DNA from: Flaccisagitta enflata
Lineage: Eukaryota > Chaetognatha > Sagittoidea > Aphragmophora
Assembly (NCBI GenBank): GCA_965153355.1
Contig: OZ231126.1
Span: forward strand, 50,034,001-50,098,000
Length of the DNA stretch: 64,000 nt
Reading direction: 5' to 3'
Numbering within the stretch: the stretch's first letter is position 1; the number at the start of each line of letters is the position of its first letter. Shown here one piece after another: positions 24,906-40,798 of this stretch. Position numbers and translations under genes: made by a program. The notes under the pieces were generated by a model. That model saw nothing but the letters and a program-made list of their open reading frames with translations. It was not told where the DNA came from and ran no database searches.

Positions 24906-25503
24906 TTAGTGCTCAGTGAATTCCCTCCCCTCTGTTACGCTCTGCTCCTTTCATCAGCTTGTTCATGCAACCCCTCTCCTCCTATCCCCACCATTACCCT
25001 CTCTAGCGCTCTCTCTTCCTCCTCCTATGCCTGTCCACAATGCCTTCCTCCCCTGTCTCTTTCAACTCCACCATGCCTCTCTCAATTCCGCGTCCACACA
25101 TTTGCAGCTGTTGGGGGAAATGTTAGGATTGGAAAATAAAGACCCCAAATTTATTTCAAATTCTTTTAAAATTCCGCTTTCTCTCTCTCTCTCTCTCTTT
25201 TTTTTCTGTGTTTTTTTTTTTTCAACAATCCGCCATTCCAGAGATTTTTTTTTCATTTGAATAATGAAAAACTGTGTGTTGATAAGTTGCCGTCCTTTCC
25301 TTCGATGGCCTTCAATTTGTTTCATATCAGATCTTTCAGCCCGATTAAATTCTATCTTTCCCCGAAATAACGGGTTTTTTCTTTTTGATGTTGAACTTTT
25401 CGCCAACCCATGATTTTTTACTGCAAATTACAAAAGAAATTAGGAAAAAGAAAAAGACGTGTCGCCATTGATAAAGTGAATTTTGGGGCCGAGACATAGA
25501 ACT
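24906..25503. other. Intergenic stretch, nothing recognised
   Basis: C/T-rich at 24920-25090, with a short (CT)n near 25180. No gene. Confidence 0.4.
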
Positions 25504-25665
25504 AAAAGATTAATTTTCTTTTTCCTTCTTTTTATCTTTCTTTCTAAGTTCCTGTCTTTCTTTCATCATCTATCTCCCTCATACTTTTCTTCTGTCTTCA
25601 TCTCTTTTTCCCTTTCGTTTTTTCTTACTTTGTTTCTTTCTTTTTTCATTCTTTCTTTCTTTCAT

Positions 25666-25737
<72 letters not shown>

Positions 25738-25766
25738 TTTTTCTCTTTTTTTCTGTCTTTCTATAT

Positions 25767-25845
<79 letters not shown>

Positions 25846-25890
25846 CTCTTTCTTTCTTTCTTTCTTTTTTTCTTCCAATCTTTTTTTCTT
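25504..25890 (+). repeat. (TTTC)n microsatellite
   Basis: Nearly 390 bp of TTTC with a few interruptions. Open frames over it are artefacts. Confidence 0.95.
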
Positions 25891-26019
25891 TCTCTCTTTT
25901 TAACTTCATCTTTGTATTCTTCTTCCCAACACCAATCACCTTTCTAACAACCTTCTTTTTTTTTTATCTTCCCTTATTTAACTGATTGTATCACTCTCTC
26001 CTGGCTTTCCAGGTTCTTG

Positions 26020-26438
26020 TTCGCGTGCACGTAACTCTATAACCCGCTTTGTCTGTCGGTTTGTTTGTTTGCTTTCCAACGTAGGTTCGTTCATTTGAAA
26101 GATATTGAATCAGAAGCGATAGAGGAGAGGTCAGAGGAGAGATCAAGAGAGAAAGAAGGAATAGAGAGAGGAGAGAAAAGAGTGTAATGAAAAGCAGCAG
26201 CCGGCGAAGGCGGCGGAGCCGGAGGTGGCCTCCCATGGCGACGGCGAGCAGGAGGCGGAGGAAGAGGAGGAGGAGGGACGTCGAAGGAGGGATGAGAAGA
26301 GAGGAAGGCAGCAACATCGGAAGGGAAAGCCCATAAGTCGTCCTTTACAAGCTGCGTGCGCCTGGCAGGGCATTCAAAGACATGGGAAACTGTCTGTCGG
26401 TCGGTCGGTCTGTCGGTGGGGAGCCTTGTATCTGGCCT
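26020..26438 (+). mobile_element. GTCN-hairpin element, expanded interior
   Basis: Head TTCGCGTGCACGTAACTC then TATAACCCGCTTTGTC and GTCGG. A purine-rich and CGGCGG-rich interior lies at 26105-26340. A second (GGTC)n run lies at 26395-26415, and the tail CCTTGTATCTGGCC precedes a T-run. Confidence 0.65.
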
Positions 26439-26579
26439 TTTTTCTCGGGGGAAAAACATAGGAGAGGAATGAACCTAATTGGTCAATTATGCGTGGGTGA
26501 GACACTGTTAAAGATGCTCATATTAGGGCCGCTGCCGGATCTGTCTTGATTCCGGTTTGATTTATAAAAGTGAAAGTTA

Positions 26580-27329
26580 CAGTATGATTTTTCTCAACTG
26601 CAACATAAGATGAGGACATAACGCAAAAACTAGCCCCAGAAAGATGAGAGTTTGCAGTTTTTTGTTGGGAAATTCCAGGAACTTATTCTTTAAATTTGTT
26701 CCTTTTTAGATATTTTGAATTAAAGGGCATATTCTGCAAAAAGGTGATTTTATTATGATATTAGATGAACTGCCTTCCTTTAGAATGCTCTTACTCTTAA
26801 ATGGTTTGAGCTACTGATCCCTGATTGGTCTCAAATGAATCATATTTTGATGTAGTTTAAGGAGCAAAAGAGAGAAAAAGATATTTTCAAAGAGTTATCA
26901 TGCCAGACATAAATGTTTTAGTCTTTTTCTGGATATTTTTTTGCAGAATTGATTTTCAATTCACCAAATGTATTCTAGACTTGAAATAAGTATGTCTGTC
27001 GAGTTTTAACCAAAAACTATTTCAAAATATCTTTCATTTGAGACCAATCTGGCATCTGTAGCTTAAAATGTTTAGAAATGAGAGCAATTTGAAGAAAAAC
27101 AGTTCAGCCAATATCTCTTCAATTTTCCTTAATTTTTAACTTTGGAGAATTTCATTAATAATGGCACAAACATTAGGAAGATCATATTTTTTTCCAGAAA
27201 ATCCTTCAAATCTTTCAGCAAAAAACTGCAAACTCTTATCTTTCAAGGGCTTCTTTCAGAATTTGGCTAGCTCATCTAGTTTTTGCGTAATGTCCTCATC
27301 TTTTGTTGCAGTTGAGAAAAATCATACTG
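26580..27329. mobile_element. 750-bp foldback element (TA target)
   Basis: Both ends read CAGTATGATTTTTCTCAACT then GCAACA(T/A)AAGATGAGGACAT, flanked by TA at 26578-26579 and 27330-27331. The arms continue through GAGTTTGCAGTTTTTTG and, further in, GATTGGTCTCAAATGAA, so nearly the whole element can fold on itself. Tc1/mariner-supergroup target preference. No transposase. Confidence 0.88.
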
Positions 27330-27684
27330 TACTTTTTAATTCCCTTTTCTTCGTTGAAAGCTATCCAGTTCTCAAAACAAGCATTGAATTTTACGTAAAA
27401 CAATTCGCCGTTTGTTTGCCTTTTCACGAGAAATCTTATTTTTCTCACCCGCTCTTTTTCCTGCCGAAAAGAGTGATTGCTCAGAAATAGTTATTGTTAA
27501 AAAGTAAATAATCAATTTCCATATAAAAGCCTTGTTATTTTATACAACTTTCCTCAGTCCAATTTCTCAGTCCAATTTTTCAGTCCAATAAATCGAAATT
27601 CAGAATTAAATCGTGTCTTTTAAAGACGCAAACCAAATAAGTGTTTCTCCTTTATTTTGTATATTTCCCTCCCTCTTTGACTCT
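27330..27684. other. AT-rich stretch, nothing seen
   Basis: A CAGTCCAATTTxTCAGTCCAAT duplication lies near 27560. No gene. Confidence 0.4.
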
Positions 27685-27954
27685 GGGGGCGTTTCTAGTC
27701 AAAGACGATAGCATTTTGAAAGGGCCACTCAGTCGCTCACTATGTTCATTCGCTCGCACCGCTCACTCCGCTGACTCGCTCCGCAGCGCTCCGCTTCGCT
27801 TCGCTACGCTTGCTTCGCTCGGTCGCTCCGTTCATGGGCTTACTCACTTCGCTCACTCCCTCGTGGGACTGTTGAAAATCTTGAATATGTGTTCACGCTG
27901 TTATCGCGTTTCACGGGAACTAACGCGTTTTTGGCGCTCACTAGATACACGCCC
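27685..27954 (+). mobile_element. ~270-bp MITE, GGGCGTTTCTAGT family
   Basis: Starts GGGGGCGTTTCTAGTC and ends CACTAGATACACGCCC. CTCTG directly precedes the G-run and CTCTG overlaps the 3' end (CGCCCTCTGAG), a possible 5-bp target duplication. The interior has TTCATTCGCTCGC and ATCGCGTTTCACGGGAAC. Confidence 0.8.
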
Positions 27955-29226
27955 TCTGAGAGTCTTGATTCTCGCCCAGTTAGTTTCGATTAGGAATTGA
28001 AACCGGGAATCTACAAATTGAACCTGCATCATTTGAACTCCTAGTTAAGGGAGAGAGGAACAAAGAACTAACAGAGACTTCTTTTGGGCTTCCTTCTCTC
28101 CCCCATCGCTTGTTTGCGAAAGACACAGAGGTAAATCAGAATCTTGGAGGGAAGATGGCCGAAATCACGAGAGCGCAAGATGTATGTCGATGGACAGAAA
28201 TGAGACTTAGAGCACAGATATAACAGGTCTTGAATAAAAAAGTAACAATTTTCCTAAGGAGATCCAAAGGAATGTCGTACTTTTGTTGATGTAAGTCCCG
28301 ATATCCACAGGTGCTGAACGACCGACCAACCGCCTTACCAACTTCTTGTGAACGGGATTATGAATCGGACCGTTGTGGTGTCCAGAGCCAGAGATGATCT
28401 TTGCTCCCTAAATCGATGGGGGAAATACAACGATCACTCTGTGTACATAGGCATCACCTTGGTGTGGAGTAGTATGGAGCATCAAAAGAAATTGGCTCAT
28501 CGTGACCCAAGCCCCTTATCAGTATTGAGCCCAAAGGCATGCAAAGGACGAGCTAGCTTGTCAAAGGTGGGAATTTACAGATTTTTCTGGACATTGTCTA
28601 AGGCAGCGTCCCGATGCTATATCAATTCTTATTCTATCACGAATTCAGGATAGAATACCAGTTTGTTTATAGTATGTTTTGATGTAATTTGGAAAAAAAG
28701 CGAAGAGACGAAGTCCCTTTGGTCTTTTTGAGTCCTACAGAGTTTTTTGGATTTCCCTTTTTCTCATGAAGCGTTTGAGAAAGTTGATAAGCTTTTGGGG
28801 CCAAATGAGACTACGCATGAAATTAACAGCTAAGAAAGAACTAAATCTCCTCTTTCAGATGACGCCAAGCAAAATTCTGTGCGATCGATAATTTTGGAGC
28901 TATGATTTTTTAAATCTTTATTTATTTCTTCAAATTTTTTGCATTTTTCCCAAAAACAAGGAATCAAGTTAGTTGAAGTCTATTTGAACTTTGAGATCTC
29001 CCAGGTGATGATTGTGCATCCTGGCAGCACAGTCTCTCTCTCATTTCAACTCCGAACTCTATGAGAGGCATTTCCATCAGTTCATCCATCGTTCTGTTGG
29101 TCCGTCTGTCTGTCTGAGTGAAAAAGTGGAAAAACAAGCGGTCTAGATGCTTGTGTGTAGGGTTGGGGTGTGGATGGGGGTTGGATGCCTCTGTCCACCT
29201 GTCCGCAACGATATTGTAACCCCGTG
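27955..29226. other. Intergenic stretch, no gene recognised
   Basis: 29057-29125 (CTCTATGAGAGGC, then GTTGGTCCGTCTGTCTG) looks like a scrap of a GTCN-hairpin head. The open frame 28348-28653 has no recognisable domain. Confidence 0.4.
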
Positions 29227-29321
29227 TTACCTGTTTTTCTCTGTTTCTCTCTCTGTCTCTCTCTCCCCCTCCTCCTCTGTCTCTTTCTCCCTCTCTTTCT
29301 GTCTGTCTGTCTATCTATCTG

Positions 29322-29389
<68 letters not shown>

Positions 29390-29400
29390 TTTTTCTCTCT
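29227..29400 (+). repeat. (CT)n/(TCTG)n pyrimidine tract
   Basis: Degenerate CT with GTCT interruptions, and a clean (CT) core at about 29327-29381. Confidence 0.9.
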
Positions 29401-30361
29401 CACACTGTTTCCCTCTCTCATTTTCTCGAGCAGCATTTACGACTTTTTTCCTACGGCGATTAGCCGCCCTTATTGGTACAATTACTGAGGACTTCACTGT
29501 GGGCCGCCCTTTCTCATTACCTCAGAGGGCACTTTTATGCCAAAAATGGAGAAACCAAAAACGCCATACCTAATCTTTAGTCTATATATTTGATATTAAC
29601 CAGCCATAGAATGATACCTTGACCGGAAGTAGGTGCCCACTATGTAATCACCTGGACTTTGGCTCTGGAAGCTGAGATGGCTAATTTTGTAAAAATTAAG
29701 AAATGAAAAAAATAAAACAAATATGGCTGAAACAGAAGAGTAATGGTTAGTATGTAAAATACCAATCACAATTTTGGCTGAATTTTTTACTCGGGGGGGG
29801 GGGGTTTACAGCGCTCTAAACTCGCTGGATGAGGCCTATTTTATTGAAAATAAGGGGGTCAGTGGCCTTATTATTTTTTCAAACCATAGTACACCCAATC
29901 ATTAAAACAGTATAATTACTGAAATTTGTAGAGGAAACTCTAAGGTTTCATAATCAGGTTTCAATATATTTGTACCTCTCATAGTTTTGCGGCAATACTA
30001 AATATTGCGTTTTTTAAGAATCAATGAGTAACTTCCCATCGTAATCCTATGGAAGGGGGAAGAGCAAAAAATTCAGTTTTATTTTTTTTTACTTATGTAC
30101 ACCCAGGACTTAAGATATTCTTTTTTGTTAATTCGTACCTTTTGGTGATGGCCTACAAGGGACTGATTTTTTGTACCTCTCACCATTTTGGAGAAATAGC
30201 ACCATGCTACTTTCCCCTGTCTCAAGAGGGCAATTTGAAAATCTGCTCCATTGGAATTTGTCTATTTCACCTCTACTATTAGAGAGACATTGTTTCTTAT
30301 GAAAGTCTAGACTTGTTGCTAGTTATTTAGTAGACCATACAATGTGGGATGAGATGAATTG
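29401..30361. other. Intergenic stretch, nothing seen
   Basis: A G9 run lies at 29795-29803. No gene, RNA or element end is recognised. Confidence 0.4.
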
Positions 30362-31020
30362 TGGGGAGGAGGAGGAGGAGGAGGAGGAGGAGGAGGCGGT
30401 GGTGGCGGCTGCAAATCTTGTAAATCTATGATATTGGCCAAGCTTTGCACATCTTAAAGATGATATTTACCACAGGACATTGGTTTGAAAGTAACCATGT
30501 GGAACTGTTGAAGGGAGGAGGAGGAGGAGGAGGAGGCGGCGGTGGTGGCTGCAAATCTTGTAAATCTATGATATTGGCCAAGCTTTGTACATCTAAAAGA
30601 TAACATTTACCACAAGACATTGGTTTGAAAGTAACCTTGTAGAACTGTTGAAGGAAGGAGGAGGAAGAGGAGGAAGAGGCGGCGGCGATGGTGACAGCAA
30701 ATCTTGTAAATCTATAATATTGGCCAAGCTTTGTACATCTAAAAGATGATATTTACCACAGGACTTTAGTTTGAAAGTAACCTTGTGGAACTGTTTAAGG
30801 GAGGAGGAGGAGGAGGAGGAGGAGGAGGAGGAGGAGGAAGAGGCGGTGGTGGTGGCGGCTGCAAATCTTGTAAATCTATAATATTGGCCAAGCTTTGTAC
30901 ATCTAAAAGATGATATTTACCACAGGACATTGGTTTGAAAGTGACCTTGTGGAACTGTTGAAGGGAGGAGGAGGAGGAGGAGGAGGAGGAGGAGGAGGAG
31001 GAGGAAGAGGAGGAGGAGAA
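30362..31020 (+). repeat. Minisatellite with embedded (GGA)n, ~4.5 copies
   Basis: The phrase GCAAATCTTGTAAATCTAT recurs at 30411, 30551, 30697 and 30861. A conserved ~100-bp part (GCAAATCTTG to GGAACTGTTGAAGG) alternates with a (GGA)n/GGCGGTGG part of variable length, giving periods of 140, 146 and 164 bp. Confidence 0.93.
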
Positions 31021-31129
31021 AAGAAGATGTCTGAGTACATCTATATATAACTGATTATGGGCAAGATATTTGGATGCTTTTTATGAAAGTTTATGTAACT
31101 ACGCTTTGAAATCAAGTCTGTTGCATGTT

Positions 31130-31860
31130 AGAAGTGGCTTGGATAAAGAAAATAGCCTCAAAAATTTGTTTTTATGGTTTCTAGGGGTCCCTGGGGTGCA
31201 TAACACCCAAAAATTTTGCTTGCTAGAACTTATATTACATTATCAAAGATAGAATTTACAATACACAACAAAAGAACCCATGATTTTAAGTAAAAACATC
31301 AAAAATAACCTCAAAAACCTACTTTTATGGTCTCCAGGGGCCCCTGGGGCCTATAACACCTAAAGATTTTTCTTGCTAGAACCACTTTCACATTAACAAG
31401 GTTTGAATTTACTGTAAACAACAAAAAACCTATGATTGAGAGCACTAAACCCCAAAAAAAACTAAAAAACCTACTTTAATGGTCTCTAGGGGCCCCGGAG
31501 GCCCATAACACCCAAAAATTTAGCTTGCTAGAACCTCTTTCATATTAACAAAGATAAAATTTAAAATACACAACAAAAAAAAACATGATCATATACAAAA
31601 AACCTAAAATAGCCTCAAAAACCTACTTTTACGGTCTCTAGGGGCCCCTAGGGCCCTTACCACTGGCAATTTTTTCTTGCTAGGGCCTCTATCACATTAA
31701 TGGGGTTGAAAATTACCATATATAACCAAAATAAGACATGATGATAATAAAAAAACCCTAAAATTCCTCAGAAACCTACTTTTGGGTCCTTTGGGGCCCC
31801 TGGGGCCCATAAAGCTGGATATTTTGGCTTGTTAGGGCATCTAGGAAACCTACAGGATTG
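31130..31860 (+). repeat. 152-bp tandem repeat, ~4.8 diverged copies
   Basis: CCTACTTTT-type landmarks at about 31166, 31318, 31470, 31622 and 31775 give periods of 152, 152, 152 and 153 bp. Each unit has GGTCTCTAGGGGCCCCTGGGG, CCCATAACACC and TTGCTTGCTAGAACC. The GGGGCCCCTGGGG part is GC-rich in an otherwise AT-rich unit. Confidence 0.93.
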
Positions 31861-34317
<2,457 letters not shown>

Positions 34318-34376
34318 TAACAAAGATGTCGGCTACAAAAGTCATGTGCGGGTGGGCAGGAGCGGTAGGGAAAATA
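34318..34376 (-). mobile_element. GTCN-hairpin element, tail fragment
   Basis: On the minus strand GCTCCTGCCCACCCGCACAT then GACTTTTGTAGCC matches the tail block of other copies (CTGCCCACCCGCACGCGACT, TCAGTAGCC). Confidence 0.6.
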
Positions 34377-34412
34377 GGTGCCCACGCGAGTAGAAACCAC
34401 TTACATAGAATA

Positions 34413-34545
34413 CAGTTGAACCTCGCTCTAACGGACCTCTCAGCAACGGAATTCCGCCCATGACAGGTGCGAATTTATGGTCATTTCAGCTTGTTTTCTT
34501 TATTTTCCTCCATGGACAATAACACCCAGGATTGAATTCGCTAAC
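34413..34545 (+). mobile_element. pogo-like MITE, 3'-truncated
   Basis: After TA it begins CAGTTGAACCTCGCTCTAAC and follows the 48151 copy through AACGGAATTCCG and CTTGTTTTCTTTATTTTCC. The second terminal repeat is missing. Confidence 0.75.
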
Positions 34546-35831
<1,286 letters not shown>

Positions 35832-36112
35832 CCATCTTTCTTCATCACCAACAATATATGGAAGAGATGAAAAAACACACACCCACAAACACAAACACAC
35901 ACACAAACACCCACGCGCTTAGAAATCACAAAACCCGCGCGCGCGAAACTGTTGGCATGGCATGGAAAGCTTTTTTTTTCTCACAATGTTTGTGTTGTAT
36001 TTCTGGTCGTAAAGCTTTTCTCGATACTTAGAGACGTCAAAGGATTATGGTTGTCGTTATCAAAACTGTTTACGCGATATTTGGATGTGATGTATCGACG
36101 AGTCGCTCCTCA

Positions 36113-36115
<3 letters not shown>

Positions 36116-36196
<81 letters not shown>

Positions 36197-36205
36197 AACA
36201 ACAGC

Positions 36206-36292
<87 letters not shown>

Positions 36293-36436
36293 AACAACAA
36301 CAATGACAACAACGAAAAAACAAAAACAAAAACAGAGACAAAAACAAAAACAAAAACAAAAACGAAAACAAAAACAAAAACAAAAACAAAAACAAAAACA
36401 AAAACAAAAACAAAAACAAAAACAAAAACAAAAACC
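36116..36436 (+). repeat. Compound microsatellite (TG)40-(CAA)35-(CAAAAA)20
   Basis: TG to 36195, CAA trimers to about 36315, then CAAAAA hexamers to 36436. Three period classes are fused end to end. Confidence 0.97.
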
Positions 36437-37867
36437 ACTGTGACACGATGGGCAAGAAAGGTCGGGTCGAACAGCCATATTTTCATGTATTATTAATCGT
36501 TATCTTGTTCAAAACTCCACCTATTCCCTCAGCCATTCCCTTTAGTGTGATCGTTCGTTCACTCTCCCTTCATTCATTCATCAAGAATTTCTGTCAGCAG
36601 AATCTAACGGAGTGTTGAATTCAAAGGATCAAGAAAAAAAACACACAAAGAGAAATGAGAAAAGAGGTGATAGAGGGCGAGAGAAGCCAGAAAAGTTGAA
36701 TGAGGGCCCAACAGACAGGTGACGGGGTCAAAAGACAGATTGACAGGTAATCTCTAACTCGCGGCCTCTGATGAAGAAAAGCGCTCTCTTTAACTGTGTG
36801 TGTCTATTTGTAAATCTGCCGGTCTGTCTGTCTGTTTGTCTTTTCGTCTATCTTTTTGTCTTACTGTCTTTCTTGTCTGTGTTCCGGTCTGACGGCCTGT
36901 CTGTTTTGTGCGAAGTGTGAATAGGAAAGAAGGAAAAGTTAATGTTTCACGTTCTGTTTATCAATTATCAACAAATCAAGCAATTAACATTTATTTTCTC
37001 TATTTTTTTTTCTAGATCGTTTAAGCTAGTTGCTTATGACCAATTGTGCTTCCAGTAAACTGCCAGATTTTACTGATCTCATTTAGAGAGACAAAGAAGT
37101 TTGGAGGAAGGAAAAAAAAGACAAGCTTGATAAAGAGAAGTCGAAAAAAAAGAATTAGATAAAAGTCGTGAAAAGTTGATTTATAACAAAAACGATAAAA
37201 AATGCTGACGTGGCTGCAACGCGATGGAGAAAAATGGCAGCGGCCACGCAATTTGACACTATTAAGACACGTTCTTAAACAGAGATGTCTATGAACTAAC
37301 TATCTTGGCCATTGATATACGGACAGCTTTAAAGTGTCATAACTCGCTTAATTTTGATCGCAGTGAGGTGATTTTTTTTCTTTCGAAATTCGCCATTTTC
37401 GAAAAATCTATCAAATTAGACCAAGCTGGTTCCTGTATCTTTATTAGTAACGAAATGAGAGCGGAATGAAGAAAACATTTGTTTTTTTTTGCAAAATTGG
37501 TGAGGCGATTTTTTTCTTGTTTATTGGAGACGGCGCAATGGTGCACTTCACCAATATACAAAGAAATGGCATTAGGATGGATGAGTTAAGCTCTTCCTCA
37601 GTTGGCACGGACCAGTTTGGATCTCAATCCAGTTGAGAACTTTTAAAATCAAGCAAAAAATCTGCAGCATCACAACAGGGCTACGTCAAAAGTTGGGTAG
37701 AGAAAAATGGCGCAAAAGGTTTGGAGCAACATCACTTCAGAGCAGGCCTCTTGATTTCGGAGCAGCGAGCAGCGCCGCTTCTCGGCAAGGAAAGGGAGAT
37801 GTCGGCAGGTCCCAAAGATGGGAGATGAAGAAGAAGAAGAGAAGAAGGAGAAGAAGAAGAAGAAAAA

Positions 37868-37903
<36 letters not shown>

Positions 37904-38926
37904 AAGAAAGAAAGAAAGAAAAGAAAAAGACAGAGAAGGAGACGATCGAAATGGAAATAATGGTAATTGCAGTCAGCATTTATATCATTTGCATATTGTA
38001 GTTTTTAGGTGACAGCTCTTGTGTAACTTAGTCTAGTTGGAAGACTGTGAGATCGAATCAAAAATATAATGAGAACTTAATCCTTTATGTTGTGAACTAA
38101 GAAAAAAAAATCTTAATCAGATGTAAAACTTATCAACATCGTCATGTGTTTCATGTGGCCATCCGCCAAAAAGTGGATAGTGGTGATACAAATAATGAAA
38201 AAAACCTTCATTATCAGAGATCAAACAGTTCCTTAAACCTAAGACCTCACTCATCAAGCTTAACTGGGTAGGGATTCTTGGGCGGTTGCCGGGCCCAAGC
38301 TCACAAACTGCACTGCTATAGCGGAAATTGGATAGAAACGGCAACTGACCCGCACTCTCAAGGTAAGTCGGCAGCGTTCAGGGGAAAAATTTTGCTTGTC
38401 GGCAGGAAAGAACAATCAAGAGGCCTGCTTCAGAGTACCTCCAATCTTTCTATAAGTCAATGCCACCGCGTGTGTAGGCGGCGCTGGATGCCCAAGACAC
38501 TTAGGCTAAATATTGGATGCATTTTGACACGTTTGCTGTCCATTTATAGACAGTAAATAAGATTAAAAGTGTACTGTCCGTATATTTATGGCCAAGATCG
38601 TATCAATGGCGTAGTCTATGAATGCAAGAATGGATGGCCGATATTTACATGCATTAGCGTAATGAGGGTGGAAACCTCGAATTACCATTGCATGGTGAAG
38701 GAAGTGAGTTGTTTGCTGTAACAATAACACGATTACGTGACTCTTAGAGTTGCAATGTCAACAAACCCATAAAGGTTACAAAGGCTATGTTGGAAAGACG
38801 GACAGACTGTTAGAAGGAATTATGTCGTGAAGTGTAAAGAAGCAGTTGCCTTACATTTACAGTGAAAGAGAAGAGGAAAGATGATGTTCAATGAAGGAGA
38901 AAATAAGGAGATACTCTCACCAGAAA
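36437..38926. other. Intergenic stretch, no gene recognised
   Basis: A (GAA)n/(AAAG)n run lies at 37826-37930. A T/C stretch with GTCTGTCTG words lies at about 36820-36905. No element ends or domains were found. Confidence 0.4.
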
Positions 38927-39186
38927 GGGGGCGTTTCTAGTCAGAGACAACCGCGTTATGAAAGGGCCACTCGGTCGCTCGCAACGTTCGTTCGCTCGCA
39001 CCGCTCACTCGCTCCACAGCGCTCCGCTTCCCTACGCTTGCTTTGCTCGCTGGCTCCGTTCACGGGCTTGCTCACTCACTTCGCTCACTCCCTCGCGGGC
39101 CAGTTGAAATTCTTAGATATTTGTTAACGCTGTTAACGCGTTCCACGTAAAAGAACGCGATAATTGTCTTCACTAGAAACACGCCC
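38927..39186 (+). mobile_element. ~260-bp MITE, GGGCGTTTCTAGT family
   Basis: Starts GGGGGCGTTTCTAGTC and ends CACTAGAAACACGCCC. Interior CGTTCGTTCGCTCGCACC and AACGCGTTCCACG. Closely matches the 27685 and 12162 copies. Confidence 0.85.
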
Positions 39187-40169
39187 ATACTGTGTTTTCT
39201 TTCTATTGTAAGAAAGCGATCAGGGTCGAGTTTGGGAAAGGGGGGGGCGGGGTGTTGCGCAGAGGGAAGAAAAAAGAATAGAAGAGAAGAGTGGTTAAAA
39301 TGTAGATGATGAGGGCGGAAAGGTCAAATGACGTTTGGATTTCTTAAGAAGCGGAATAACGATAAAATATCATCATTGCTCGCGTCTCAATTTGGGAAAG
39401 TGGTTCGACCTCACCCCTGACCTCACCGCCTCCTCCTCCTCTTCCTCTTCCTCCGATTCCTCCTTCTCTTCCTCCTCGTGAGTAGAGGACGGGGTAAGAA
39501 AGAGATGATGGTGAATGGATTGCTGTTTTTATTAAGGTGGAGTTGATTGCATGATTGACTGCATAAAAGAGCGAGGCTGAGTAGCAGTCATAGAGATGGA
39601 ATTATGGAATAGCATCTGGTATTCTTTGTAAACTGGGATGGAGATCAACGAGGCTCAACTTTTTTTCTGTTTTGCATTTAACTCTCAAAGAAACATTGAT
39701 CAAAGACACACAAATCTAAAACTTACAGTCAAGCAGTCTCGTTAACTTCGGACTCAGTCCCAGTTACCTTAAAAGCTTAAAAGCGGGTAGTCTATCTACA
39801 TCATCATTGGGCTCAGACAATAACACCGTTAGTCACTTCTTCCAAAAACCTCAGACTCTGACACTCTCATTGACAATTGGTTACTGTCACCCTAACCTGG
39901 CAGTCATATGTGGGTACTGGGTACCCTAGATTGCCGATTGGCTCAGACGGTAAGACTCGTAGTCACGCATTCTGCAGACGCTGAGACTCTCTCTCGCATT
40001 TCCTTTGGGGCTCAAAAGCGTCGGTCTCGGGCCGGAAGCGAGAAAGCGGAAAATCTCCATAAGACCCGCGAAAATGAGGTTCCAACCCCTAACAAGACAC
40101 AGGAAGTGAATTCCAACAACTGCGTAGGAGGCGCGCGTGAAAGGAGTGGAGGAGCACGTAGTGGACGCA
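39187..40169. other. Intergenic stretch with A-box-like duplicate
   Basis: A CTCCTC-rich patch lies at 39420-39478. Two related segments at about 39809 and 39940 share (T/G)GGCTCAGAC...GTAGTCAC...GACTCT. The second contains TTGGCTCAGACGGTAAGAC, like a Pol III A box, but no matching B box. No gene is called. Confidence 0.4.
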
Positions 40170-40250
40170 ATGGAAGAAGAAGAAGAAGAAGAAGAAGAAG
40201 AAGAAGAAGAAGAAGAAGAAGAAGAATAAGAAGAAGAGGAAGAAGAAGAA
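40170..40250 (+). repeat. (GAA)n microsatellite
   Basis: GAA run that leads straight into the head of a family-4 element. Confidence 0.95.
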
Positions 40251-40257
40251 CAAGTCA

Positions 40258-40798
40258 TCCAAGGATCGCACATGGTCAGCGGTACCCAATGCCCTGCTTG
40301 GAGTGATCAGGTGAAGAAGTTGAGAGAGAGCAGGGCAGCGGCCCCAAAGGACCGATGTCCTGTAGGACACAGGGGTGAATTTCCTTACGTCCTGAGATTC
40401 CTGAGAAGGCAAATTTCAGCCTTTTTGGACAATTGGAGTTTTCTTTTTTTTTTACAATTTTTTATCTATAATTCATGTTGTTCACTGAGAATTTCATTTT
40501 TTTCTCATTTTTTTTCAATCTTCCGTTTTATTCAATATGAATTTTGCATTTTTTTTACTTTTTATCAATTTTCCTTGGTATTGGTAGGAAATTTATATTT
40601 TTCTATATTTTTGTAAACTTTCCATATTATTCAATGGGATGTTTTCATTTTGGCATTTTCCCATGTTATTCAATGGGAATTTGAGAAATGCGAAACTTGG
40701 GGGGGGGGACGTACGGACGGACGTACGTACGGACGGACGTAAGGAAATTCACCCCTGTGTCCTACAGGACATCGGCCCTTTGGGGCTGTGCCCAAAAA
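40258..40798 (+). mobile_element. Family-4 foldback element
   Basis: Head GATCGCACATGGTCAGCGG with TACCCAATGCCCTGCTTGG. Inner end GCAGCGGCCCCAAAGGACCG followed by TGTCCTGTAGGACACAGGGG and TGAATTTCCTTACGTCC. The same stretch reappears inverted at 40735-40798, ending in GGGGCTGTGCCCAAAAAG. The interior here is AT-rich and ends in a CGTACGGACGG run instead of the usual minisatellite. (GAA)n follows the tail directly. Confidence 0.8.

Noticed and set aside
30362-31860. CRISPR-like array
   Set aside because: Units are contiguous diverged tandem repeats of 140-164 and 152 bp without unique spacers of uniform length, in a eukaryotic context.
39940-40010. tRNA gene
   Set aside because: An A-box-like string is present but no B box, acceptor stem pairing or anticodon arm could be drawn.
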